Assembly (NCBI GenBank): GCA_049514335.1
Contig: JBEKVE010000001.1
Span: 1-57,660 of the forward strand
Length of the DNA: 57,660 nt
Direction of reading: 5' to 3'
Source of the DNA: JBEKVE01 sp049514335
Lineage (GTDB): Bacteria; Actinomycetota; Acidimicrobiia; Acidimicrobiales; UBA8190
Both the position numbers and the translations under genes were made by a program. Under the pieces are notes generated by a model, which was not told the origin of the DNA, did not search any database, and worked only from the letters and a program-made list of their open reading frames with translations. Positions 50,269 to 57,660 of this stretch are shown in pieces (the stretch's first letter is position 1; each line of letters opens with the position of its first letter).

Positions 50269-51414
50269 TCAGGACCTGGTGACCTGGACCTGGCCGACCC
50301 CTGCCTCGGCATCGAGCACGATGTGGGGGACCTGCGCCGTTCCCGTGGCGGTGCCCCCCACGCGCATGGTCTGGCGGGTGGAGAAGCCACCGTCGTTCAG
50401 ACCGAACACCTGCACGGCACCGAGGCCGCTGTGGGCGCTCACGCTGACCGACGGTCCCGGCGGGATCTCCACCTCGAGGTGGCCGATGCCCACCGTGGCG
50501 GTGATGTGGGTCGTCCCGGGACGGAACGTCACGTCGCGCAGGTCGACCACCATGTTGCCGATGGCCAGCCGGTAGCGCGGCGCCACCTGGGCCGCGGTCG
50601 TGGGCCGCCACTGCGTGTCACCGATGCCCCCGTGGAGGGGCACCCCGCTCATGGCCTCTATGGAGAAGACGGTGGCGGCCGCCACCGTGATGATGGCCAG
50701 CACCGTCACCAGGGCGGTGACGAGCAACCACCGCAGCGGCGACCCGCTGCGGCGGCCGCTCGCCACCAGAAGGGCGCCGGCCAGGATCAAGGCGAAGAGG
50801 CCGAAGTAGAACCCGAAGCCGCCCAGGCCGCCGTCCCAGTGCTGGTGCCACCACGGGCCGCTCGAGAAGAGGTTGGAGAGGGCGACGATGCCGAGGATCA
50901 CCCCGAGGACGATCACGATCAGACTGCGCGGGCGCGACCGGGAACGCATCCAGTCATGCGCCACGGCCCGTCCCGTGTCATCGGCCGGGATGAGCAGCCA
51001 GCCCGCCAGATAGAGCAGCACGCCTGAACCGCCCAGGACGGCCAACGCCGCGAACACGATCCGCACCACGAGCGGGTCGAGGTCGAAGTACTCGCCGATG
51101 CCGGCGGCCACGCCGCCGAGCACGCGGTGCTGCACGTCGCGCCGCAGCGCCCGCCGCCCGGTGCCGGGGGGAGGGGGAGGCGACGACGACGGGGGAGCAG
51201 GAGGCGGGCCGGGGGGAGGCGGGGGGGACGCCCGACCCCCCGACCACGCCGGGTCGCCCAGGGCGGCCGGGTCGTACCACGGTGCCTGCTCCTCACCGGG
51301 GTCGGACCCCGGTGGCTCGCCGGTGCCGGGCGACTGCTCCTCGGGAGGGTCGACCGCCGTCGGTTCGTGCATCGGGGTGACGTCGGCGGTGGGTTCGGGC
51401 TGGTTGGTCTCCAT
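50269..51414 (-). CDS. PspC-domain membrane protein with LiaF-like C-terminus
   Basis: A 381-residue protein. A Pro/Gly-rich N-terminus (1-87) leads to the PspC domain (about 88-146: DVQHRVLGGVAAGIGEYFDLDPLVVRIV), then three or so hydrophobic helices (162-182, 200-220, 228-250). The rest is a beta-rich LiaF/DUF2154-type domain (YRLAIGNMVVDLRDVTFRPG, GHLEVEIPPGPSVSV). In LiaFSR systems the LiaF protein keeps the kinase silent until the cell envelope is damaged. Here it lies divergent from a PspC-histidine kinase gene, with only about 100 bases between starts. Confidence 0.88.
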   Translation of the reverse strand: METNQPEPTADVTPMHEPTAVDPPEEQSPGTGEPPGSDPGEEQAPWYDPAALGDPAWSGGRASPPPPPGPPPAPPSSSPPPPPGTGRRALRRDVQHRVLGGVAAGIGEYFDLDPLVVRIVFAALAVLGGSGVLLYLAGWLLIPADDTGRAVAHDWMRSRSRPRSLIVIVLGVILGIVALSNLFSSGPWWHQHWDGGLGGFGFYFGLFALILAGALLVASGRRSGSPLRWLLVTALVTVLAIITVAAATVFSIEAMSGVPLHGGIGDTQWRPTTAAQVAPRYRLAIGNMVVDLRDVTFRPGTTHITATVGIGHLEVEIPPGPSVSVSAHSGLGAVQVFGLNDGGFSTRQTMRVGGTATGTAQVPHIVLDAEAGVGQVQVTRS

Positions 51415-51514
51415 GGGGCCATCGTCTGCCGGGGGGCTCGGAGGGGGAATCGGGAATGACCCTTACCCCATCCCCGAGGAGGCTCAGCCACGTGAGGGGT
51501 CTCCCCCGTGGTGA

Positions 51515-53065
51515 TTGGCGTCGACCACATGGGATCATCGACTCATCACCGAACGAGTCGAACCCGTCACGCCGCCGGCCTACCACCCACCTGCCGACCC
51601 ACCACCACCGCCCGCTGCCGAGCCGGCGCGGACGGAGGCGCAGGCAGCGTTCCCACCTCCCCCGCCGCCGGGCACCGCGCCGTGGGGGACCCGTCCCGGC
51701 GGCGTGCCGCCATCCCCGCCTCCTCCCCCCGGGGGAGCCCCGGCCTGGGGTGCGCGCCCCGGCGGCGAGCTGCCGTTGCCGCCTGCGGGCGCATGGCGCG
51801 AACCCCATCACCGGCACCGGTGGTGGTACCGCCCCCGCGACCGGGGCCCGCTGCGCCGCAGCAGAGACAGCCGCATCGCCGGTGGCGTGGCGGGCGGCCT
51901 GTCGGCGCGCCTCGGCGTCGACGCCAACATCATCCGCATCCTCTTCGTGGTGGTGTCGGTGGGAGGCGGGGCCGGGTTCGCCCTGTACGTGGCGGCGTGG
52001 TTGCTCATCCCCCGGCAGGGCAGCGACGAGTCGAACGGCCGCCGGGCACTGGCCGACCGTCGCTCGGTTGCGCTGGCCATCGCCACGGGCACGGTCCTGG
52101 TGGCCGTGCTGCTCGTCCTGGCCGGCCTCGGCTTCGGCTTCCTGGCCGGGCTGGCGTGGCTGTCGGCCATCGGCGTCGCCGGGCTCGTCCTCGTGTGGCG
52201 GGGAGCGGACGACGACGAGCGGGCCTTCCTGCGCGAGCTGGTGGAGCAGGCACCGCTTCTCGGTCCGGCGGAGCACCGCTCGCGCCGGGCCATGGTGGCG
52301 CGTATCGCCGCCGGGGGGCTCCTGGTGCTGGCCGGGCTGGGGGGACTGGCCGGCTCCCGCCATCTCGACGCCCACACGGCGGGGTCGTTCGTCGCCGTCA
52401 ACGTCGTCATCCTGGGATTCCTGATCGTGTTCGGTCCGTGGTGGCTGCGCCTGGCGCGCGAGCTGGCCGTGGAGCGCCGTGAGCGGGTGCGTACCGAGGA
52501 ACGAGCCAATGTGGCCGCCGCCGTGCACGATTCTGTGCTCCAGACCTTGGCGCTCATCCAGCGCGCCGCCGGGGACCAGCGCGAGGTGACCCGCCTGGCG
52601 CGTGCCCAGGAGCGAGAGCTGCGATCGTGGCTGTTCGAGGGCCGTCCTCCGGGATCGTTCGACGAGGCCAACGTGTCGAGCGTGGCCGATGCGGTGGCGG
52701 TGATCGAGCGCGACGTCGAAGCCGCTCACCGGGTGCCGGTGGAGACGGTGCTGGTGGGGGACTGTCCTCTGACCGACGATCTGCGGGCACTGCTGGCGGC
52801 GGGCCGCGAGGCCGTCGTCAACGCCGCCAAGTGGTCGGAGGCCCCGTTCGTATCGCTGTTCGTGGAGGTGGAGGCCGGGCGCGTATCGGTGTTCGTGCGC
52901 GACCGGGGTGCGGGCTTCGATCCCGGCGCCGTGGGCGCCGATCGCCGGGGCATCGCCGAGTCCATCCGGGCCAGGACGCTACGACACGGCGGAACGGCCA
53001 CCATCCGCAGCACACCGGGTCAGGGCACCGAGGTCGAGCTCGTCATGCCGAGGAAGGACGGATGA
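51515..53065 (+). CDS. PspC-domain sensor histidine kinase (LiaS/DesK-type)
   Basis: A 516-residue membrane kinase. A long Pro-rich cytosolic N-terminus (1-115) precedes the PspC domain (about 116-168: RIAGGVAGGLSARLGVDANIIRILF), followed by membrane helices (185-228, 262-280, 293-312). HisKA_3 follows with the phospho-acceptor His338 in NVAAAVHDSVLQTLALIQR, then the ATPase domain with N437 in REAVVNAAKW and the GAGFDP box. The start is TTG at 51515, the first usable start, with no strong ribosome site, so the true start is unsure. It is coupled (ATGA) to the response regulator. Confidence 0.9.
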   Translation: MASTTWDHRLITERVEPVTPPAYHPPADPPPPPAAEPARTEAQAAFPPPPPPGTAPWGTRPGGVPPSPPPPPGGAPAWGARPGGELPLPPAGAWREPHHRHRWWYRPRDRGPLRRSRDSRIAGGVAGGLSARLGVDANIIRILFVVVSVGGGAGFALYVAAWLLIPRQGSDESNGRRALADRRSVALAIATGTVLVAVLLVLAGLGFGFLAGLAWLSAIGVAGLVLVWRGADDDERAFLRELVEQAPLLGPAEHRSRRAMVARIAAGGLLVLAGLGGLAGSRHLDAHTAGSFVAVNVVILGFLIVFGPWWLRLARELAVERRERVRTEERANVAAAVHDSVLQTLALIQRAAGDQREVTRLARAQERELRSWLFEGRPPGSFDEANVSSVADAVAVIERDVEAAHRVPVETVLVGDCPLTDDLRALLAAGREAVVNAAKWSEAPFVSLFVEVEAGRVSVFVRDRGAGFDPGAVGADRRGIAESIRARTLRHGGTATIRSTPGQGTEVELVMPRKDG

Positions 53066-53736
53066 GCTCCGTCGTGGCGGGCCGGCGCGTCCGGGTGTTC
53101 CTGGTGGACGACCACCATCTCTTCCTGTCGGGCGTGCGCGCCGAGCTCGGCGACAGTGTCGAGGTGGTCGGCGACGCCGACGAGGTGGCGGCCGCCATCG
53201 AGCTCATCCGCGAGCGGGTCCCCGAGGTCGTGCTCGTCGACGTGCACATGCCCGACGGGGGCGGGCAAGCCGTGATCGAGGCCGTCGGCCTCACCCACCC
53301 CGACGTGCGCTTCCTGGCGCTGTCGGTGTCCGATGCGGCCGAGGACGTCATCGGCGTCATCAGGGCGGGGGCGCGCGGGTATGTCACCAAGACGATCTCG
53401 GGCCCCGAGCTCACCGACGCCATCACGCGGGTGGCGGAGGGCGACGCCGTGTTCTCGCCCCGCCTGGCCGGGTTCGTGCTCGACGCCTTTGCGTCCACCC
53501 CGGCGGCGGCGGCCGGAGCCACCCCGACGTTCGATCCCGAGCTCGACCACCTCACGCCGCGCGAGCGTGAGGTGCTGCGTCTCATCGCCCGGGGCTACGC
53601 CTACAAGGAGGTGGCCCGCCAGCTGTCCATCTCGGTCAAGACGGTGGAGAGCCACGTGTCGGCGGTGCTGCGCAAGCTGCAGCTGTCGAGTCGGCACCAG
53701 CTCACGCGTTGGGCCTCGGAGCGCCGTCTGCTGTGA
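53062..53736 (+). CDS. NarL/LuxR-type response regulator (LiaR-like)
   Basis: A 224-residue protein. The receiver domain has VFLVDDHHLF, phospho-acceptor Asp60 in VVLVDVHMPDGGG, and Lys near GYVTKTIS. The HTH is complete: LTPREREVLRLIARGYAYKEVARQLSISVKTVESHVSAVLRKLQL. Its kinase is the gene directly before it (ATGA overlap). Together with the PspC-LiaF protein, it forms an envelope-stress system, and the ABC exporter or MMPL transporter downstream may be among its targets. No operator can be picked out with confidence. Confidence 0.93.
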   Translation: MSSVVAGRRVRVFLVDDHHLFLSGVRAELGDSVEVVGDADEVAAAIELIRERVPEVVLVDVHMPDGGGQAVIEAVGLTHPDVRFLALSVSDAAEDVIGVIRAGARGYVTKTISGPELTDAITRVAEGDAVFSPRLAGFVLDAFASTPAAAAGATPTFDPELDHLTPREREVLRLIARGYAYKEVARQLSISVKTVESHVSAVLRKLQLSSRHQLTRWASERRLL

Positions 53737-53751
53737 GGGTGCCGTGGCGGC

Positions 53752-54591
53752 TCAGGGGTCGCGTCGGACCATGAGCACGCCCCCCACGAGCAGGACTGCG
53801 GAGGCGTAGACGCACAGGAGGCCGAACCCGACCCAGGGACCGAACGACGGCAGGAATTCCATGTGGGCGCCCCGGGCCGTGGTTGCCGTCATCGACGAGC
53901 CGATCACCGCCGGCAGGAACTTCCCGACGGGGTGCCCGTACTTGAGGGGGAAGGCCGCCACCACCAGCGGCAGGATGAGCTGGATGGCGACATAGGCGCT
54001 GATGGCCCCGGCTGTGTGCCGGATGATGGTGGCCAGCCCCATGGCGATGAGCCCGAGCAGCGTCAGGTAGAGGCCGCCGCTCACCACCGCCCGCGCCACC
54101 GTCGGGTCGCCCAGGCTGGCGGTGGGGGTGCTTCCCGACAGGATGGCCTGTCCGATGAAGAATGCCGCGAACGACACCACCTCGCTCACGAGCAGGACGA
54201 CCGCGCCGAACACCACGACCTTGGCTCCCAACACCACGGGACGGCGGGGGACGGCGGACAACGTGGCGCGGATGGTGCCCGTGCCGTACTCCGCACTCAT
54301 CACCAGCACGCCGAGCACGCCGATCGCGAGTTGGCCGAACAACAGCCCCGTCAGGCTGATGCTGGTCGGGTCGAACAGCGCCTGCTCGATGATGCCGCCG
54401 TTGCGCCACGTGCTCGCCTCTGACGACGTGGCCAGCATGCCGAGGCCGATACCCACCACGATGGTGGCCGTCAGGGCCCAGACGGTGGAGCGTACCGATC
54501 TGAGCTTGGTCCATTCGGAGCGCAGTGCCCCGCGGAAGTGGTAGTGGCCGGAGGGAACCGCCCGGGCGCGAAGAGGAGCGGTGGTCGTCAT
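53752..54591 (-). CDS. ABC-2 type transporter permease
   Basis: A 279-residue membrane protein. FRGALRSEWTKLRSVRSTVWALTATIVVGIGLGML is the family's beginning, followed by VMSAEYGTGTIRATLSAVPRRPVVLGAK, the cytosolic coupling loop, and about six hydrophobic helices. It overlaps the ATPase gene upstream by ATGA. Such two-gene exporters often move lipids, antibiotics or peptides. The neighbouring LiaFSR-like module supports a role in envelope stress or drug resistance, by analogy with LiaIH or BceAB systems. Confidence 0.92.
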   Translation of the reverse strand: MTTTAPLRARAVPSGHYHFRGALRSEWTKLRSVRSTVWALTATIVVGIGLGMLATSSEASTWRNGGIIEQALFDPTSISLTGLLFGQLAIGVLGVLVMSAEYGTGTIRATLSAVPRRPVVLGAKVVVFGAVVLLVSEVVSFAAFFIGQAILSGSTPTASLGDPTVARAVVSGGLYLTLLGLIAMGLATIIRHTAGAISAYVAIQLILPLVVAAFPLKYGHPVGKFLPAVIGSSMTATTARGAHMEFLPSFGPWVGFGLLCVYASAVLLVGGVLMVRRDP

Positions 54592-55523
54592 AGCGCTCCT
54601 TCGAACGGGTCGATGCCGACGTTTTCGGCATGGAACTCGACGCTCGCCCGGGTGAGTTCCATGAAGGCGTCCTCGAGGGAACCGCCCTGGGGAGACAGCT
54701 CGTGCACGGGGATCCCGTGCTCGGCCGCCAGATCCCCGATGGCCGCCGCCGTCATGCCCGTGACCACCAGGGCGCCATCGTCCCCGGCCGCCACCCGGGC
54801 CCCGGATGCATTCACCAGGACGGTGAGCTGATCGAGCCGGGGCGAGCGCACCCGCACCGACTGCCTGGTGCTCTGAGCCACGAACTGGGCCACCGACTCG
54901 TCGGCGATGAGGTGACCCCGCCCGATCACCACCAGGTGGTCGGCGGTGAGCGCCATCTCACTCATGAGATGGCTCGACACGAACACGGCCCGCCCCTCTG
55001 CCGCCAAGTGCTTGAGAAGGTTCCGCACCCACAGGATGCCTTCGGGGTCGAGCCCGTTGACCGGCTCGTCGAACAGGAGCACCCCGGGGTCGCCGAGCAG
55101 GGCGGCGGCGATCCCCAGGCGTTGCGTCATGCCCAACGAGAACTTCCCCGCCCGCTTCCGGGCGACACTGGTGAGGCCGACCAGCTCGAGAACCTCGTCC
55201 ACGCGTCCCCGTGGGATGTCGTTGGTCTGAGCCAAGGCCCACAAGTGGTTGGCGGCGCTGCGCCCGGGGTGGATGGCTTTGGACTCGAGGAGACCTCCCA
55301 CCTCGCGTAGCGGCCACGGCAGGTCGTGGTAGACGCGTCCGTTCACGGTGACGTGGCCGGCGTCAGGTTTGTCGAGGCCCAGGACCATTCGCATGGTCGT
55401 GGATTTGCCCGAGCCGTTCGGCCCGAGGAAGCCCGTCACTTGCCCCGGACGTACCACGAATGAGAGGGCGTCGACGGCCAGGGTGTCGCCGTAGTGTTTG
55501 GTGAGCCCTTTGGCCTCGATCAC
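54588..55523 (-). CDS. ABC transporter ATPase (drug/lipid exporter type)
   Basis: A 311-residue ABC ATPase. Walker A is GPNGSGKSTTMRMVLG, the signature is FSLGMTQRLGIAAALLGDP, and Walker B is VLLFDEPVNGLDPEG. The C-terminal 90 residues are the extension of DrrA/BcrA-like exporters. With the permease encoded behind it, it forms one exporter. The GTG at 55523 has GAGGAG 7 bases upstream. The divergent MMPL gene begins about 200 bases away. Confidence 0.93.
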   Translation of the reverse strand: MIEAKGLTKHYGDTLAVDALSFVVRPGQVTGFLGPNGSGKSTTMRMVLGLDKPDAGHVTVNGRVYHDLPWPLREVGGLLESKAIHPGRSAANHLWALAQTNDIPRGRVDEVLELVGLTSVARKRAGKFSLGMTQRLGIAAALLGDPGVLLFDEPVNGLDPEGILWVRNLLKHLAAEGRAVFVSSHLMSEMALTADHLVVIGRGHLIADESVAQFVAQSTRQSVRVRSPRLDQLTVLVNASGARVAAGDDGALVVTGMTAAAIGDLAAEHGIPVHELSPQGGSLEDAFMELTRASVEFHAENVGIDPFEGAL

Positions 55524-55758
55524 CGTCGGCTCCTCGGTGGAACGCCTTACCTCATCGCCGTTGGGCAGGCCACGTACCGCCTCCGCCAAAGCCCGGCGTC
55601 GCCAAACGATACAGGTCCCGTCCGCGGGCGCAGCGTCGCCCGGGGGCTCATCGCGGTGTGCGGCTACGCTGGCGCCGACGGGCGGGTCGGTGGGCCGATC
55701 CGGGGAGCACCTCGACGCGGGGACCACGGTGGGGTTCGCTGACCACGAAGAGCACGGT

Positions 55759-57660
55759 GTGTTCGCCGCCATCGGGCGCTTCTCTTGCCGATTCCGGATC
55801 GCAGTGATCCTGGTCTGGATCTTGTTGGCGGTCGGTGTGACGGTATTCCTGCCTTCTCTGGCCAACATCGCCGGGCAAGACGCAGACACGCTGCCTCAAA
55901 CGGTTCCCAGCGCGCAGGCCACAGGGCTGTCGCAGTCCATTCAGAAGACCGACTCGGACAGCGCGACGATCATCGGCGCCACGCGACAAGGGAAGTTGAC
56001 GTTCCAGGACATCGACGCCATGGACGGGGTAGCGCGCGCCGTGCGAGCCCTTCCACATGTGGTGTCGGTGGCGGACCAGGGCATCTCGGGGGACGTCCGG
56101 GCGCGCCAGATGGTGGTCGAAACCAACGTCTACGGATTCTTGGGCGGTGACGCCCCCAAGGAGCTCGTCGACGCCATACGGGGAACGTTCTCTTCTGTCG
56201 ACCCGAGATCGGGCTTGGTGTTGCATCTCACCGGGCCACTGGCGGATGACGTCGACGAGACCACGACGGCCGTCCAGCAGTTGACGCTCACCGAGGTGCT
56301 CTCGATCGCGTTCATCGTCGTTCTGCTGCTCTTCGTCTTCCGATCGGCGCTGGCCCCCCTGGTGGCGCTCGCCCCGGGCGCGGTGGGTCTCGTCGTGGCG
56401 CAGGGCCTCATTGCCCAAGCGGCTCGATGGGGTGCGCCCACCTCGGACCTGACGGGCGATCTCCTGATCGTCGTGCTGCTCGGTGTGGGCACGGACTACG
56501 GCCTGTTCCTCATCTTCCGAACGCGCGAGGAGCTCGAGCGGGGGGCAGCGATGGAGTGCGCCATCGTGGAGGCTGTCGCCAAAGTGGGCGAAGCGCTGAC
56601 CTTGTCGGCGGCCACGGTCATCGCCGCCTTCGCTGCGCTCCTCCTCGCCTCCTTCGGGCTGTACCGGGGGCTCGGGCCCGCACTGGCCATCGGCATCGCG
56701 GTTGTGTTGGTGGCGGACCTGACGTTGCTGCCCGCCCTTCTCGCCGTCGTCGGCGAGCGGACGTTCTGGCCGTCACAGATCCACCGCGGCGTCGCCACCC
56801 CGGGGGGATGGGGTCGCGCCAGCGTCCGGGTGATCGGCCGCCCTGCGCTGGCACTGACAGGTGGGGTGCTCGTCCTGGGCGCGTTGGCGCTCTTCACCCT
56901 GGACTACGCGCCGGGGGGCTTTCTCGAGAGCAACCCCCCGCCCCAGAGTGACGCGGCGGCGGGGATGGCGGCGTTGAGCGCACACTTCGGCCTGTCTGCC
57001 AACCCCACCGAGGTCGTCTTCTCCCTTCCCGCACCGGTCTGGGTCGTTCCCGCTGTTCTCTCCCGGGCCCAGCGGGCGCTTCAGCGGGCCCCGGAGTTCG
57101 GCTCGGTCGTCGGTCCCCTCGACCCCAACGGGACAACGCTCTCACCCGCCGAACTGAACGTGTTGCATCACCGGCTGGGTCCGGCGGCGCGGCTCAGTGT
57201 CGTGCCGCCGGCACGGGCGGGAGTATCCGTGGCCCAATACGATGCGTACAGGGCGACGCGGTCGTTCATCAGCCCTGACGGGTTCACGGTCAGCTACGAC
57301 ACCACCCTCCGGGCCGGCGGTCCCGACTCGGACGCGGCCATGTCCGAGATCCCTGCGGTGCGCGCCACCGTGGCCCACATCGGATCGGAGCTCGGGGCGG
57401 TGGCCGACGGCGTCGCCGGTGACGCGTCGGGGAACTACGACGAAGCCAACGTCTCCACCCAGGATCTGGAGGGACTCGTACCACTCGTCCTCGCCGTCAT
57501 GCTCGTCATCCTCGTCCTCCGGCTACGCAGCCTCGTGGCGCCTCTCTACATGATCGCCAGCGTGGCTCTGTCCTACCTCGCCGCGTTGGGCATGACGATC
57601 CTTGTCTTCACCGTGATCGGCGGGAGCGGGGGAGTGGAGTTCGTCCTGCCCTTTCTCCTG
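55759..57660 (+). CDS. MMPL/RND family transporter, 3' end outside window
   Basis: An open frame of 634 residues runs to the window end without a stop. It begins VFAAIGRFSCRFRIAVILVWILLAVGV (a typical MMPL start) and has TLTEVLSIAFIVVLLLFVFRS, then GVGTDYGLFLIFRTREEL (the conserved transmembrane loop with the proton-relay Asp), a soluble domain, then LVPLVLAVMLVILVLRLRS, which repeats the first membrane set. MMPL proteins export lipids or drugs using the proton gradient. Starts at GTG 55729 or 55690 are also possible. It may be co-regulated with the LiaFSR-like module. Confidence 0.9.
   Translation, partial: MFAAIGRFSCRFRIAVILVWILLAVGVTVFLPSLANIAGQDADTLPQTVPSAQATGLSQSIQKTDSDSATIIGATRQGKLTFQDIDAMDGVARAVRALPHVVSVADQGISGDVRARQMVVETNVYGFLGGDAPKELVDAIRGTFSSVDPRSGLVLHLTGPLADDVDETTTAVQQLTLTEVLSIAFIVVLLLFVFRSALAPLVALAPGAVGLVVAQGLIAQAARWGAPTSDLTGDLLIVVLLGVGTDYGLFLIFRTREELERGAAMECAIVEAVAKVGEALTLSAATVIAAFAALLLASFGLYRGLGPALAIGIAVVLVADLTLLPALLAVVGERTFWPSQIHRGVATPGGWGRASVRVIGRPALALTGGVLVLGALALFTLDYAPGGFLESNPPPQSDAAAGMAALSAHFGLSANPTEVVFSLPAPVWVVPAVLSRAQRALQRAPEFGSVVGPLDPNGTTLSPAELNVLHHRLGPAARLSVVPPARAGVSVAQYDAYRATRSFISPDGFTVSYDTTLRAGGPDSDAAMSEIPAVRATVAHIGSELGAVADGVAGDASGNYDEANVSTQDLEGLVPLVLAVMLVILVLRLRSLVAPLYMIASVALSYLAALGMTILVFTVIGGSGGVEFVLPFLL

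Overview
The window is high-GC, densely packed DNA from an actinobacterium. Three things point there: the Mec-CysO-CysM sulfur carrier genes next to murI, a metallo-hydrolase, rph and rdgB (the order known from Mycobacterium tuberculosis), many ATGA/GTGA start-stop overlaps, and start codons placed 6-8 bases after TANNNT boxes with no Shine-Dalgarno, as in leaderless actinobacterial transcripts. Fused acyl-CoA dehydrogenases, LivHM fusions and secreted proteins with GYW...DGGIFSFGDAGF repeats suggest Acidimicrobiia. That class assignment is an inference.

Layout. 1-1.9 kb: a cut-off IPT/TIG protein end, a VOC protein, then a poorly coding stretch with a LuxR-type HTH remnant that has no intact gene. 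1.9-2.9 kb: ssrA (tmRNA) and smpB, the ribosome rescue pair. 3.0-9.7 kb: mec, cysO, cysM, then an encapsulin/encapsulated-ferritin operon on the opposite strand, then a small hypothetical gene, murI, an Rv1339-like MBL hydrolase, rph and rdgB. 9.7-14.6 kb: acyl-CoA metabolism (enoyl-CoA hydratase, two hot-dog hydratase proteins, a DoxX protein, a double-domain acyl-CoA dehydrogenase). 14.7-19.6 kb: a complete branched-chain-amino-acid-type ABC importer with its two permeases fused. 19.6-25 kb: a lipoprotein, three SDR enzymes, a methyltransferase with a C-terminal beta domain and a DUF35 OB-fold protein.

25-31 kb: a YkcB/YkcC-like glycosyltransferase pair whose last gene ends in a 16-bp tandem repeat, a DUF1697 protein, an ABC-F ATPase, tRNA-Leu(UAG) and clpP. 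31.7-40.8 kb: a surface polysaccharide operon with a Wzm/Wzt exporter, a methyltransferase-like protein, four related GT4-type glycosyltransferases in tandem and a fifth unrelated one, all translationally coupled from 34 kb on. 40.8-45.9 kb: a PadR regulator with its membrane partner and a likely operator, a SpoIID-type secreted protein whose signal peptide is cut off by an apparent 1-base frameshift, an aldo/keto reductase and a methyltransferase. 46-50 kb: a DEAD-box helicase, a HAD phosphatase, an enoyl-CoA hydratase and a 1-Cys peroxiredoxin. 50-57.7 kb: a LiaFSR-like envelope stress module (divergent PspC-LiaF protein and PspC-histidine kinase plus a NarL-type regulator), an ABC-2 exporter and an MMPL transporter cut by the window end.

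The most interesting items are the encapsulin operon inside the sulfur/cell-wall cluster, the tandem glycosyltransferase family, the SpoIID frameshift, the AMAA-ending tmRNA tag and the 16-bp repeat at the stop codon of the YkcB-like gene. I saw no CRISPR array, no intact transposase and no prophage. All calls come from reading the sequence; no database search was run.
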